A DNA stretch of 64,000 nt from Streptomyces sp. ADI95-17 (GCF_003846175.1 NZ_ML123044.1:1255931-1319930), one strand, 5' to 3'; shown: positions 28,910 to 42,769, counted from the first letter of the stretch. The notes: a model not told the origin generated them from the letters alone. Numbers and translations are program-made.

Positions 28910-31080
28910 GCGTCGAGGAGCAGCCGCACCGCCCCCAGCCGACGGCAGGGGGCGACCAGGTCCCTGAGACCCAGGACGACCATCAGGGCGACGGGGAGGC
29001 GGCCGAGGCGACCGACCACCCGCAGCCCGCCTGGGCGGCCCGGCGGGACCTGGTGAACCACACCCCCCGGACCATGGGATTCGGGGACGGCAGCCAGGTC
29101 GACGGAGGCGTCTTCGGCGGGATCAACCACGGCATCGGCGGCGGCACCTTCTCCGGGGACATCCATCTCGGCAAGACAGAGATCATCTACCAGTTCGGCA
29201 CGTCCTCCTCGCTCCATGCGTCGGGCGAGATCGCCCGGTCCACGCTGGAGGAGCTGTCGGCCCGCTTCGTGCCCGCGTGCACCGACTTCGAGGCGCTGGT
29301 CGACCGGCTTCGTGAGGAGCACGTCCTCGTGCTCTCGGGTCCGTACTACGCGGGCCGGCGCACGGCCGCGCTGGTGCTGCTGCACCGGGTCGGCGCCCAT
29401 CCGGTCCGGGCGATCAGCCGGGACACCACCCCCGGACAGCTCACGGCCGGCCTCGGCGGCGGCGAGGCGCGGGGCGGGCGAACCGGTCATGTCCTCTGCG
29501 ATCTGATCACCGAGCCCGGCCGGCCGCTGCGCGAGGCGGACCTGCTGGCCGCCCGCAAGGAGCTGGACGAGAACGCGTATCTGGTGATCACCGTGGGGCC
29601 GACGGCACTGCTGGAGGACGTACCGGTGGTGAGCTGGCAGGCGCCCCTGCCGGGAGACGTCCTCACCGCGCACCTGGGCATGTTGGTGACCGAGGACGAC
29701 GCGGCCGAGCTGCTGTCCCTGCCTGCCGTGACCGCATTCCTCGAACGCAGCCACCAGCCGCGTGAGGTCGCCGGTTTCGCCCGGATTCTCGCAAGGTACG
29801 CGGCCGGGGAGGTCGACGCCGCAGGACTCCGGGACTTCTCCCTGGCCACGTTGCAGGACCAGGTCCAGGAGTGGTTCGAGGACGACGGAACCGTGCTGCA
29901 TCTGCGGGAGAAAGCCTTCCTGGTCGCCCTGGCCGCCTTCGACGAGGGACCGTACGCCCTCACGGCGGAGCTGAGTGACCTGCTCTATGCCTTTCTCCAG
30001 GAGACCGAGAACGGGACACGGTTCCCCAAGGTCCCGGTCTTCGGCACCCACATCGGCAAACGGCTCCAGTTGGCGCGCGCCCGTCGGTTCGAGGACGAGG
30101 AGGCCACCGAGTGGGGTCCGGTCCGACAGGTGAAGGCCGCCTTTCTGGACGAACGGGCCTCGCTCGTGCTGCTGCGCGAGATGTGGACCGGGCATCCTTC
30201 GGCACGGCCCGCGCTCGTACGCTGGCTGCGACAGCTGGCAGAGGACGGACGACCGTTCGTCCGCACCCGCGCCGCCTCCACCGTCGCCGTCCTCGCCCAC
30301 ACCGATCTGCCGTCCGCCATGGCGCTGATCATCGAGCCATGGGCTTCCTCCAGCCTGTACAGACACCGCCTCGTCGCCGTCAACGCGCTCACGCTCACCC
30401 ACTTCCTGGGCACCCCCAACGTGCCGCGCATTCTCGACGCCTGGTGCGAGAGTGACGAGTCGGCGCTGCGCTGGGTGGCCATCCGCGCCCACGGCCTGAT
30501 GGGGCCGGAGCGCCCCTCCGAAGCCCTGGCGGCGCTGCGCGCGGCGGCCCGGCACCAGGCTGAGCAGTCGGACCCGGACGAGGATCTGCCGGGGCAGCTG
30601 GCCGAGGCGGTGGAGCTGTTGCTGCTTTCGCCGGCCGACGACGACGTACTCGCCGAGCTGCTCAGGACGCTGCACGACGACCGTCCGGCAACGGAACTCG
30701 CACTCGGTGGCTTCCTCAGTGCCTGCCGCCGGACCGAGCAGGACGAACGCCACGGGCAGCCGCTCGTACTCTCCTGGTTCGCACGGGCATCGGCCGCGCG
30801 AACACCGGCCGCCACCGGCATCGGTGAGCTGTGGCGCACTGCTCTGGGCAGTCGTGGCCACACCCGGGACGCCCTCGAAGTACTGCGCCGCTGGGTGCTG
30901 TCGGCCGACCACGACACCGCTACGGAGTGGGCACTCGCCGCGCTGCTGCCCTCGCTCGTCACCACCTCGTCGGAGTGCCGGCGGATCGGCCATCTTCTGC
31001 GGACCATGCCCGGCGAGGACGGCACCGATCCCCCGCCCGTGGCAGGCCGGCTGCTGGCCGTCCTGCCGCACCTCCGATGA
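28906..31080 (+). CDS. STAND-like NTPase/helical-repeat protein with N-terminal signalling motif
   Basis: 724 residues, overlapping the cyclase stop by 4 nt. Residues 1-60 are charged and disordered; residues 67-90 repeat the motif at the cyclase C-terminus. Then comes a P-loop-like domain with VLVLSGPYYAGRRTAALVLL, where the usual GKT/S is replaced by GRRT, and a Walker-B-like HVLCDLI. The C-terminal 450 residues are mostly helical and resemble HEAT/ARM-type repeats. This layout matches a sensor or receptor of the STAND/NLR type whose effector is the cyclase. The NTPase assignment is tentative because the Walker A lysine is absent. Confidence 0.6.
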   Translation: MSVEEQPHRPQPTAGGDQVPETQDDHQGDGEAAEATDHPQPAWAARRDLVNHTPRTMGFGDGSQVDGGVFGGINHGIGGGTFSGDIHLGKTEIIYQFGTSSSLHASGEIARSTLEELSARFVPACTDFEALVDRLREEHVLVLSGPYYAGRRTAALVLLHRVGAHPVRAISRDTTPGQLTAGLGGGEARGGRTGHVLCDLITEPGRPLREADLLAARKELDENAYLVITVGPTALLEDVPVVSWQAPLPGDVLTAHLGMLVTEDDAAELLSLPAVTAFLERSHQPREVAGFARILARYAAGEVDAAGLRDFSLATLQDQVQEWFEDDGTVLHLREKAFLVALAAFDEGPYALTAELSDLLYAFLQETENGTRFPKVPVFGTHIGKRLQLARARRFEDEEATEWGPVRQVKAAFLDERASLVLLREMWTGHPSARPALVRWLRQLAEDGRPFVRTRAASTVAVLAHTDLPSAMALIIEPWASSSLYRHRLVAVNALTLTHFLGTPNVPRILDAWCESDESALRWVAIRAHGLMGPERPSEALAALRAAARHQAEQSDPDEDLPGQLAEAVELLLLSPADDDVLAELLRTLHDDRPATELALGGFLSACRRTEQDERHGQPLVLSWFARASAARTPAATGIGELWRTALGSRGHTRDALEVLRRWVLSADHDTATEWALAALLPSLVTTSSECRRIGHLLRTMPGEDGTDPPPVAGRLLAVLPHLR
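29104..29174 (+). repeat. 71-bp direct repeat, copy 2 (N-terminus of the STAND-like protein)
   Basis: Partner of 28814-28884, with 69 of 71 identical bases. It encodes residues 67-90. Its location near the N-terminus, opposite to the C-terminal location in the preceding gene, is the arrangement seen for bacterial amyloid-type signalling motifs. Confidence 0.9.
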
Positions 31081-31115
31081 GCACCACCTCACCCCCAGCC
31101 ACAGGAGAGTGCCTC

Positions 31116-32522
31116 ATGCCCGACTTCCGCCGACCACCGGAATGGGACCAGCAGGCCGACCGCGGATCGCGGTTGACCGACCCGGTGGTCACGGTCCGGC
31201 AGCTGTCCCGCTTCGGATTCGCCCGCCGGCCGCTCACCCGCATCGATCACGCCCTGGTCTTCTCGGCCCCGGACGGCTGCTACGACACCTATCTCCCACC
31301 GGTCCGCCCCACCCGGGCCGGGGCGGCCGCGAAGCGTTACACCTCGGTGTACGAGGTCGACATGGGCGTCCATCGCGTGCGCGAGGAGTTCGGCCTGCCC
31401 AGCGACGACGACGCCTTCGAGTTCGCGGTGACTGTCGAGCTGTCGTGGCAGGTCGTCGATCCCGCACGGTTCGTGGCGAGCCGGCACCGCGACGTGCCGC
31501 GGCTGCTGATCGGTGAGCTGGAGCAGGCAGCCCGCCCCGTCGCCCGCGGCTACCCCGTCTCCCGGAGCGCGGACGCGGAGCAGGCGCTGCTGCGGGAGGT
31601 ACCCGCGCAGGGTGCGCTCGGCACCCGGGCGGGGCTCGCGGTGACCTGGACCGTCCGGATGCGTGGGGATCTCGGAGTCATCGACCATGTGCGGCGGATG
31701 AGGTCCATCGACCACGCGGCCACCGAGCAGATCCACACCGAGCAGCGCGGCAGGGAGCACGACGCCGCGATCGACCGACGCGTCAGGGAACAGGACGCAC
31801 TGCAGTGGGGGCGTTCGGCCGAATTCGAGGAACAGCAGCATGAACTGAGGCTGCGGCAGCAGAAGTGGCAACACGCGGAGGCGGTCGACCGGACCCGCCG
31901 GCAGATGGAGCTGCAGCAGGTGAACGCGGAAAAGATCGCCTTCTACGAAAAGCACCTGGAACAGGGCGGGGTCCGTGCGTGGGCACTCCATCTGGCCGAC
32001 CGTCCGCAGGACACCGGGCTCGTGGTGAACAGCCTGCGTCAGGACCAACTGCACATGATCAAGGCGCAGATGGAACTGGCAGGCGAATTGCTGAATGGCG
32101 ACAGCGCGGAGAGCTACGAGCTGGAGGCGCCGAAGAAGAGAGCCCTCCAGGCCTTGATCGACGTACTGAACCAACACCTGCCCGGGGTCACCGCGCAGAG
32201 CACGGCCGCGGGTCGGCTGACAGTGTCGATGCCGGGGGCGGTCATGCAGGACACACCCGTGCCGGGCCCCGACCGGACCGGCGTCGACACCGCGGACGGT
32301 GGGGGCGCGGCCCCGATCGACGCGACACCGTTGCGCAAGGCCGATGCTGAGACGGACTCCTCCTTGAGCGCCTTCCCCGGCTGGCAGCCGCCACCGGGCT
32401 ATGGCAGTGCTCCCCTGCGGGAAGCAGGCACGGCCGGGGCCGTGAACGCGCCGAGAACCGTGGGCACGGCCAGGAACACGGAAGCGGCCGAAGAACCGGA
32501 CAAGGAGGGCCACCGCACATGA
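31116..32522 (+). CDS. SPFH/band-7-like coiled-coil protein
   Basis: 468 residues from the ATG at 31116 with an AGGAGAG site. Residues 20-190 are beta-rich and look like an SPFH domain (FEFAVTVELSWQVVDPARFV). A long charged coiled coil follows (about 190-290, rich in EQ, QQ and RR). The C-terminal 150 residues are Ala/Pro/Thr-rich. No membrane segment was found. SPFH proteins often scaffold membrane complexes with proteases; an M48 peptidase lies two genes downstream. The family assignment is by pattern only. Confidence 0.5.
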   Translation: MPDFRRPPEWDQQADRGSRLTDPVVTVRQLSRFGFARRPLTRIDHALVFSAPDGCYDTYLPPVRPTRAGAAAKRYTSVYEVDMGVHRVREEFGLPSDDDAFEFAVTVELSWQVVDPARFVASRHRDVPRLLIGELEQAARPVARGYPVSRSADAEQALLREVPAQGALGTRAGLAVTWTVRMRGDLGVIDHVRRMRSIDHAATEQIHTEQRGREHDAAIDRRVREQDALQWGRSAEFEEQQHELRLRQQKWQHAEAVDRTRRQMELQQVNAEKIAFYEKHLEQGGVRAWALHLADRPQDTGLVVNSLRQDQLHMIKAQMELAGELLNGDSAESYELEAPKKRALQALIDVLNQHLPGVTAQSTAAGRLTVSMPGAVMQDTPVPGPDRTGVDTADGGGAAPIDATPLRKADAETDSSLSAFPGWQPPPGYGSAPLREAGTAGAVNAPRTVGTARNTEAAEEPDKEGHRT

Positions 32523-33028
32523 CCGTCATCCCACCGGCCACGGACAGCGACGCCGGAGCGCGGCTCCTGCTCGATCTGCGGTCCGAGATCGCACGGGCCG
32601 ACAGCAAGGCGTCCGTACTGGTTGCCGCACTCGGCATGACCGCAGGTGTGATCAGTGGCTGGCTTGCGGGCAGCGAGTGGCGACCGAGCCTGCTTTCCGA
32701 CCCTGCCACAGCACTGTGGTGGACGGGCGCCGGAGGGCTGACAGTCGCGCTGCTCTCCATGCTGATGGCCGTGCTCCCGCGCTACCGCGCCAGTACCTGG
32801 TCCCCCGGGGCCCCACTCACCTACTTCGCGGACATCCGGCGCGCCGCCCGTCAGCACCGGTTGGCGGAAGCGCTCGACGCCACCGAGAGCGCCCCGGCCG
32901 CCGCGCTCGTCACAGCCCTGGTCGAAACCAGCCGGATCGCCGTGCGAAAGCACCAGTGGATACGTGTGGGGCTGCTCGCCTATTCCGTGGGTGCGGTCCT
33001 GCTGCCCGCCTCGCTGCTCCTCGGCTGA
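32519..33028 (+). CDS. PycTM-like (DUF5706) small membrane protein
   Basis: 169 residues, overlapping the previous stop by 4 nt (ATGA). The N-terminal helix carries EIARADSKASVLVAALGM, the D-x-KA pattern typical of the Pycsar transmembrane effector family. Two hydrophobic segments follow (about 35-55 and 65-88) and one more at the C-terminus (about 147-169). In Pycsar, a cyclic pyrimidine activates such a protein to disrupt the membrane. A cyclase sits three genes upstream, consistent with that role, though here the two are separated by other genes. Confidence 0.68.
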   Translation: MTVIPPATDSDAGARLLLDLRSEIARADSKASVLVAALGMTAGVISGWLAGSEWRPSLLSDPATALWWTGAGGLTVALLSMLMAVLPRYRASTWSPGAPLTYFADIRRAARQHRLAEALDATESAPAAALVTALVETSRIAVRKHQWIRVGLLAYSVGAVLLPASLLLG

Positions 33029-33051
33029 TGCTCCTCACGCAAAGGACGATC

Positions 33052-34155
33052 ATGAATCGATCAGCGCCTCAACCCCCGGACCCGGGCGACGGGCCCGTGC
33101 CGGTGGACGGAGATCCCGGGCGGTTCCCTCCGGGCAGCGGGACCGTACCTCCCACGGGTCCGGGCCCGGTCCCGGCCCCAGCCGCCCCGCCCCCGCTCGA
33201 CGACCTGGTCTACGAGCACGGGCCGGGCCGGCGCGTGTACTACGCCGCGCGCCAACGGCGCGTGGATGTCACCGCACTCGGAAAGCTCGTGCTGGCGCTG
33301 CCCACCTTCCTGATGAGCACGTTGATGGTGCTGCTCGTGGGCGCGGTCCTGGACGGCTCTCTCGGGCTTCCGTTCTGGATACCGACCGCGCTCTGGCTGG
33401 TGTCCGGGGCTCTGGCCTTCCACCGGCCCACGGAGGATCTGCTCGCCCGCTACCTGCTCGGGCTCCGGCGCCCGATGCCCCCGGAGGCCGCACGGCTGGA
33501 GCCCGTCTGGCGGGAGGTGACGGCCGTCGCCGGGGTCGACGGAGCGGTGTATCAGCTCTGGGTCGAGGAGAGCGACGACCTCAACGCCTACGCCGCCGCG
33601 GGTCACATCGTGGGGGTCACCCGGTTCGCACTGGAACAACTGCCGAGTGGGCAGCTGGCCGCGGTACTCGCCCACGAACTCGGACACCACGCCGGCGGTC
33701 ATGCGTGGTCGTCGCTGCTGAGCCACTGGTACGGGCTGCCCGGCCGGACAGCCTGGCGCGCCCTCCGGGTGGTTGCCCGCTCCGTCGTCACGCCGGCCCG
33801 GTGTGCCGTCTACCTCTCCACAGGTGTCCTGCTGCTGGCGGTCGGCGGACTTGGCTCCACCGCGGCCGCGATCCTGTACGGGCTTCCGCTGCTTCTCGTA
33901 CTTCCGTATCTGTCGGCAGCGGTGGGACGCCGTGCCGAACTGCGTGCCGATCGCCACGCCGCCCAGCTCGGATTCGCACCGAATCTGGCCGAGGTGTTCC
34001 AGACCATGCATGCGAACAGGGCTCAGTCCCGGCGCAGGACATTCGCTGTCGGTGGAGAGCGGACACAGCGGGAGCCGGGATCGGCACACGCACGGTTGCT
34101 CTCGACCCACCCCGACTTCCCGACCCGGCTGCATCACCTGCGGGGCTATCTGTAG
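33052..34155 (+). CDS. M48-family membrane metallopeptidase
   Basis: 367 residues from the ATG at 33052 with an AAAGGACG site. The N-terminal 50 residues are Pro/Gly-rich. Membrane segments flank the catalytic domain; the zinc motif is H208-E-L-G-H212-H and the third ligand is the Glu in RAELRADRHAA. It belongs to the HtpX/Ste24-like group. It is the last gene of the cyclase operon and is distinct from the housekeeping htpX at 62409-63272. Its target might be the membrane or SPFH protein encoded beside it. Confidence 0.82.
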   Translation: MNRSAPQPPDPGDGPVPVDGDPGRFPPGSGTVPPTGPGPVPAPAAPPPLDDLVYEHGPGRRVYYAARQRRVDVTALGKLVLALPTFLMSTLMVLLVGAVLDGSLGLPFWIPTALWLVSGALAFHRPTEDLLARYLLGLRRPMPPEAARLEPVWREVTAVAGVDGAVYQLWVEESDDLNAYAAAGHIVGVTRFALEQLPSGQLAAVLAHELGHHAGGHAWSSLLSHWYGLPGRTAWRALRVVARSVVTPARCAVYLSTGVLLLAVGGLGSTAAAILYGLPLLLVLPYLSAAVGRRAELRADRHAAQLGFAPNLAEVFQTMHANRAQSRRRTFAVGGERTQREPGSAHARLLSTHPDFPTRLHHLRGYL

Positions 34156-34190
34156 GAGCGGCCGCCCGCACGGCACGCCGGCGGAAAACG

Positions 34191-34235
34191 CCGGAGGGCG
34201 GCCACCCCGTACGAAACGGGGTGACCGCCCTCCGG
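34191..34235. terminator. bidirectional terminator between the M48 gene and rpoC
   Basis: A 20-bp stem with one mismatch and a 5-nt loop between convergent genes, only 36 nt from the M48 stop and 18 nt from the rpoC stop. It is the strongest inverted repeat in the region and closes the accessory operon. Confidence 0.75.
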
Positions 34236-34252
34236 TCGGTCAAGCGACTCGC

Positions 34253-38152
<3,900 letters not shown>

Positions 38153-38245
38153 TTGTCGTCAATCCCTCTTTCGGGGGTTCGAGCCCCCTCGCGTCAGGCG
38201 AGAAAACGGGGCACTTCAGCAATGGTCTGAACGGGTCCGGGGAGA

Positions 38246-38274
38246 GCCGGCCGGATCACTGGGATCCGGCCGGC
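38246..38274 (-). other. rpoB-rpoC intercistronic hairpin
   Basis: A perfect 12-bp stem (GCCGGCCGGATC with GATCCGGCCGGC) and a 5-nt loop, 8 nt after the rpoB stop. No U-tract. Probably an RNA-processing or stability element rather than a terminator. Confidence 0.55.
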
Positions 38275-38281
38275 CAACCCG

Positions 38282-41200
38282 TCAGACCTCTTCGACGCTG
38301 CTCGGCTCGCGCCGGGACAGGTCGATACCGAGCTCCTCCGCCGCGCGGAAGACGTCCTCGTCCGTGTCGCGCATCTCGATGGACATGCCGTCCGAGGACA
38401 GCACCTCCACGTTGAGGCAGAGCGACTGCATTTCCTTGATGAGCACCTTGAAGGACTCGGGGATGCCGGGCTCGGGGATGTTCTCGCCCTTGACGATGGC
38501 CTCGTAGACCTTCACGCGGCCGGTCACGTCGTCGGACTTGATCGTCAGGAGCTCCTGGAGGGCGTATGCGGCGCCGTAAGCCTCAAGGGCCCACACCTCC
38601 ATCTCACCGAATCGCTGACCACCGAACTGAGCCTTACCACCCAGCGGCTGCTGGGTGATCATGGAGTACGGACCCGTCGAACGAGCGTGCAGCTTGTCGT
38701 CGACGAGGTGGTGCAGCTTGAGGATGTACATGTAGCCGACCGAGACCGGGTCCGGGAACGGCTCGCCGGAGCGGCCGTCGAACAGATTGGCCTTGCCGGA
38801 GGGCTGCACCAGGCGGTCGCCGTCGCGGTTCGGGATCGTGGCCTCGAAGAGACCGGAGATCTCGTCCTCGCGCGCACCGTCGAAGACGGGGGTGGCGACG
38901 TTGGTGCCGGGGGCGACCTGGTCGGCGCCGATGGCCTGCAGGCGCTTGGCCCACTCGTCACCGAGGCCGGAGACGTCCCAGCCGCGGCTGGCGAGCCAGC
39001 CGAGGTGGATCTCCAGGACCTGTCCCGGGTTCATTCGGGACGGGACACCCAGCGGGTTGAGGATGATGTCGACCGGGGTGCCGTCCTCCAGGAACGGCAT
39101 GTCCTCGATCGGCAGGATCTTCGAGATGACGCCCTTGTTGCCGTGACGGCCGGCGAGCTTGTCACCGTCGGTGATCTTGCGCTTCTGCGCGACGTAGACG
39201 CGGACCAGCTGGTTCACGCCCGGCGGCAGCTCGTCGCCCTCTTCGCGGTCGAAGACGCGGACGCCGATGACCTTGCCGATCTCACCGTGCGGCACCTTCA
39301 GCGAGGTGTCGCGCACCTCGCGCGCCTTCTCACCGAAGATCGCGCGGAGCAGGCGCTCCTCGGGGGTCAGCTCGGTCTCACCCTTGGGCGTGACCTTGCC
39401 GACGAGGATGTCGCCGGCGACGACCTCGGCACCGATACGGATGATGCCGCGCTCGTCGAGGTCGGCGAGGACCTCCTCGGAGACGTTCGGGATGTCCCGG
39501 GTGATCTCCTCCGGGCCGAGCTTGGTGTCACGGGCGTCGACCTCGTGCTCCTCGATGTGGATCGAGGAGAGGACGTCGTCCTGCACGAGGCGCTGCGACA
39601 GGATGATCGCGTCCTCGTAGTTGTGACCCTCCCACGGCATGAACGCCACGAGCAGGTTCTTGCCGAGGGCCATCTCACCGAACTCGGTGGCCGGACCGTC
39701 GGCGAGGACCTGGTCGGCGACGACCCGGTCGCCCTCGGAGACGACAACCTTCTGGTTGACCGAGGTGCCCTGGTTGGAGCGCATGAACTTGGCGATGCGG
39801 TACGTGGTGTACGTGCCGTCGTCGTTCGTGACCGTGATGTAGTCCGCGGAGACCTCCTGGACCACACCGTCCTTCTCGGCCTTGAGCACGTCACCGGCGT
39901 CGGTGGCGCAGCGGTACTCCATGCCGGTGCCGACGAGCGGGGCCTCCGACTTAATCAGCGGCACCGCCTGACGCATCATGTTCGCGCCCATGAGGGCACG
40001 GTTGGCGTCGTCGTGCTCCAGGAAGGGGATCATCGCGGTCGCGACGGACACCATCTGGCGCGGCGAGACGTCCATGTAGTCGACGTCCGTGCCGGGCACG
40101 TAGTCGACCTCGCCGCCACGGCGGCGGACCAGCACGCGGGACTCGGCGAACCGGAGATCGTCGGTCAGCGGCGCGTTGGCCTGCGCGATGACGAAGCGGT
40201 CCTCCTCGTCGGCGGTCAGGTAGTCGACCTCGTCGGTGACCTGGTCGTCGACGACCTTGCGGTACGGCGTCTCGATGAAACCGAACGCGTTGATCCGGCC
40301 GTAGGAGGCCAGCGAGCCGATCAGACCGATGTTCGGGCCTTCGGGCGTCTCGATCGGGCACATGCGGCCGTAGTGCGAGGGGTGCACGTCACGGACTTCG
40401 AAGCCGGCCCGCTCACGGGAGAGACCACCCGGGCCCAGCGCGTTGAGACGACGCTTGTGCGTCAGGCCGGACAGCGGGTTGTTCTGGTCCATGAACTGGG
40501 ACAGCTGGCTGGTGCCGAAGAACTCCTTGATGGAGGCGACGACCGGCCGGATGTTGATCAGGGTCTGCGGCGTGATCGCCTCGACGTCCTGAGTGGTCAT
40601 GCGCTCGCGCACGACGCGCTCCATACGGGCGAGACCCGTACGGACCTGGTTCTGGATCAGCTCGCCGACGTTACGGATACGACGGTTGCCGAAGTGGTCG
40701 ATGTCATCGGTCTCGACCATGATCGAGCGACCGGACTCGCCGACCGTCTCGGTCTCACCGGCGTGCAGCTTGACCAGGTACTTGATCGTCGCGATGACGT
40801 CGTCGCTGGTGAGCACACCGGCGTCGAGCGGCTCGTCGGCGCCGAGCTTCTTGTTCACCTTGTAGCGGCCGACCTTCGCGAGGTCGTAGCGCTTCGGGTT
40901 GAAGTAGAGGTTCTCGAGCAGCGTCTGAGCGGCCTCACGGGTGGGCGGCTCGCCCGGACGCAGCTTGCGGTAGATGTCGAGCAGCGCGTCGTCCTGGCCC
41001 TGGGTGTGGTCCTTCTCCAGGGTGGCGCGCATCGACTCGTACTCGCCGAACTCCTCCAGGATCTGCTCGGTCGTCCAGCCGAGAGCCTTCAGGAGAACGG
41101 TGACGGACTGCTTGCGCTTGCGGTCGATGCGGACACCGACCATGTCGCGCTTGTCGATCTCCATCTCCAGCCAGGCACCCCGGGACGGGATGATCTTGGC

Positions 41201-41767
41201 AGAGAAGATGTCCTTGTCGGACGTCTTGTCGATGGAGGAGTCGAAGTAGACACCCGGCGAGCGGACCAGCTGCGACACGACGACACGCTCGGTGCCGTTG
41301 ATGACGAAGGTGCCCTTGTTGGTCATGAGCGGGAAGTCGCCCATGAAGACCGTCTGGGACTTGATCTCGCCGGTCTCGTTGTTGGTGAACTCGGCGGTGA
41401 CGAAGAGCGGGGCGGCGAACGTGAAGTCGCGCTCCTTGCACTCGTCGATCGAGTTCTTCGGGGGCTCGAAGCGGTGGTCGCGGAAAGTCAGCGACATCGA
41501 CCCGGAGAAGTCCTCGATCGGCGAGATCTCCTCGAAGATCTCTTCCAGGCCGGACTTGGTCGGGACGTTCTGTCCACTGTCCAGAGCAGCCTCGACGCGA
41601 GCCTTCCATGCGGCATTGCCGAGGAGCCAGTCAAAACTCTCGGTCTGCAGCGCGAGGAGGTTCGGAACCTCGAGGGGCTCCTTGATCTTTGCAAAGGAGA
41701 TGCGCAGCGGGGCGGTGCTGGCACCGTTGTTCGTATTCGCGGTCGAGGCGTTGCGCGAGGCGGCCAA
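38282..41767 (-). CDS. rpoB: RNA polymerase beta subunit
   Basis: 1161 residues from a TTG at 41767 ([15 protein letters not shown]), preceded by GGAAGGA at good spacing; the upstream in-frame codons do not match the family. All beta domains are present. The rifampicin region reads [14 protein letters not shown], then [14 protein letters not shown]: residue 442, equivalent to E. coli Ser531, is Asn (codon AAC). That position is a classic rifampicin-resistance site. Other hot-spot residues appear wild type. First gene of rpoBC, separated from rplL by 618 nt. Confidence 0.97.
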   Translation of the reverse strand: MAASRNASTANTNNGASTAPLRISFAKIKEPLEVPNLLALQTESFDWLLGNAAWKARVEAALDSGQNVPTKSGLEEIFEEISPIEDFSGSMSLTFRDHRFEPPKNSIDECKERDFTFAAPLFVTAEFTNNETGEIKSQTVFMGDFPLMTNKGTFVINGTERVVVSQLVRSPGVYFDSSIDKTSDKDIFSAKIIPSRGAWLEMEIDKRDMVGVRIDRKRKQSVTVLLKALGWTTEQILEEFGEYESMRATLEKDHTQGQDDALLDIYRKLRPGEPPTREAAQTLLENLYFNPKRYDLAKVGRYKVNKKLGADEPLDAGVLTSDDVIATIKYLVKLHAGETETVGESGRSIMVETDDIDHFGNRRIRNVGELIQNQVRTGLARMERVVRERMTTQDVEAITPQTLINIRPVVASIKEFFGTSQLSQFMDQNNPLSGLTHKRRLNALGPGGLSRERAGFEVRDVHPSHYGRMCPIETPEGPNIGLIGSLASYGRINAFGFIETPYRKVVDDQVTDEVDYLTADEEDRFVIAQANAPLTDDLRFAESRVLVRRRGGEVDYVPGTDVDYMDVSPRQMVSVATAMIPFLEHDDANRALMGANMMRQAVPLIKSEAPLVGTGMEYRCATDAGDVLKAEKDGVVQEVSADYITVTNDDGTYTTYRIAKFMRSNQGTSVNQKVVVSEGDRVVADQVLADGPATEFGEMALGKNLLVAFMPWEGHNYEDAIILSQRLVQDDVLSSIHIEEHEVDARDTKLGPEEITRDIPNVSEEVLADLDERGIIRIGAEVVAGDILVGKVTPKGETELTPEERLLRAIFGEKAREVRDTSLKVPHGEIGKVIGVRVFDREEGDELPPGVNQLVRVYVAQKRKITDGDKLAGRHGNKGVISKILPIEDMPFLEDGTPVDIILNPLGVPSRMNPGQVLEIHLGWLASRGWDVSGLGDEWAKRLQAIGADQVAPGTNVATPVFDGAREDEISGLFEATIPNRDGDRLVQPSGKANLFDGRSGEPFPDPVSVGYMYILKLHHLVDDKLHARSTGPYSMITQQPLGGKAQFGGQRFGEMEVWALEAYGAAYALQELLTIKSDDVTGRVKVYEAIVKGENIPEPGIPESFKVLIKEMQSLCLNVEVLSSDGMSIEMRDTDEDVFRAAEELGIDLSRREPSSVEEV

Positions 41768-41949
41768 GAGGGGGTCCTTCCGAGGGCTCGGACTCACTAC
41801 GCGCGTACCGGTCCCAAGCCGACACGGTGACAGTCGGTTCCTGATTCGACCGAATAAGGCCAGGTCAGAGACGATCAGTCATCGGTGCTCAAGCGAGGGC
41901 ATGCCCCTGGTGACGGGCAGGAGGCAGCTAACAGGCAGCGCAAAGGGTC

Positions 41950-41978
41950 AGTGTAGCCAAACGGCACACTGATGTCCA
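41950..41978 (-). promoter_or_regulatory. rpoB promoter
   Basis: TGGACA and TACACT with 17-nt spacing on the minus strand, matching the principal-sigma consensus. A start near 41943 leaves a leader of about 175 nt before the TTG start of rpoB. Supported by hexamers and position only. Confidence 0.6.
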
Positions 41979-42289
41979 GTCGGGGTTCTCAGAGACCCAC
42001 GTTGCTCTCAACAGCTGTTCTCAACCTCTATGGCTAGCCCTTGCGCGTGGTGCGCTCTTCTTTACTGCCCGCTTCGCCCACGATCCATGCCTCGGATTCG
42101 GATCGATGTGACGACGCGTCCTGAGAATTGCGCGCCGCGTGCGGTTCGTCAAGGCCCCCCTGCGGGGACAAAGCCCCGAGGTCCTCACCCGACCGCCTCC
42201 CGGCGCCGGTCGGCCGCCCCCGAGAGGCAACGGCGAAGATCACCATACTCGTCGGCGCGGGAAGAGCAAGGCAGCCGCCTCGGGTACGC
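41979..42289. other. non-coding stretch between the rpoB promoter and the rplL terminator
   Basis: About 310 nt with no credible gene in either strand and lower coding-like third-position GC than its neighbours. Apart from the rplL terminator on its right edge and the rpoB promoter on its left, nothing specific was recognised. Confidence 0.4.
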
Positions 42290-42325
42290 CGAAGGGCGAC
42301 CACCCGGATGGGTGATCGCCCTTCG
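42290..42325 (-). terminator. rplL terminator
   Basis: An imperfect stem-loop of about 15 bp around a GGAT loop (arms begin CGAAGGGCGA and end TCGCCCTTCG), 60 nt after the rplL stop. The tail is not U-rich. It probably separates rplJL from rpoBC. Confidence 0.55.
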
Positions 42326-42385
42326 TGTGATGACGTCCGTGCCGTACGGCAGGAGGCGTCAGAAGGAGTCAGCAGACTCCCTGAG

Positions 42386-42769
42386 TCACTTGACCTCGAC
42401 GGAAGCGCCGGCGGCCTTGAGGGACTCGGCAGCCTTCTCGGCGGCCTCCTTGGCGACCTTCTCGAGGACCGGCTTCGGGGTGCCGTCGACGAGGTCCTTG
42501 GCCTCCTTCAGACCCAGCGAGGTCAGCTCACGCACGACCTTGATGACCTGGATCTTCTTCTCGCCGGCGCCGGTGAGGATGACGTCGAACTCGTCCTGCT
42601 CCTCGGCGGCCTCGGGGGCAGCGCCACCGGCGGCGGGGCCGGCAACGGCGACGGCCGCGGCGGCGGTGACGTCGAACTTCTCCTCGAAGGCCTTCACGAA
42701 CTCGGAGAGCTCGATGAGGGTCATCTCTTCGAACTGCGCGAGCAGGTCGTCCTGGGACAGCTTCGCCAT
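42386..42769 (-). CDS. rplL: 50S ribosomal protein L7/L12
   Basis: 127 residues. The N-terminal dimerisation domain ([20 protein letters not shown]), an Ala-rich hinge of about 20 residues and the C-terminal factor-binding domain ([23 protein letters not shown]) are clear. Several copies form the ribosomal stalk on L10, which recruits the GTPase factors. It lies 111 nt after rplJ. Confidence 0.97.
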   Translation of the reverse strand: MAKLSQDDLLAQFEEMTLIELSEFVKAFEEKFDVTAAAAVAVAGPAAGGAAPEAAEEQDEFDVILTGAGEKKIQVIKVVRELTSLGLKEAKDLVDGTPKPVLEKVAKEAAEKAAESLKAAGASVEVK

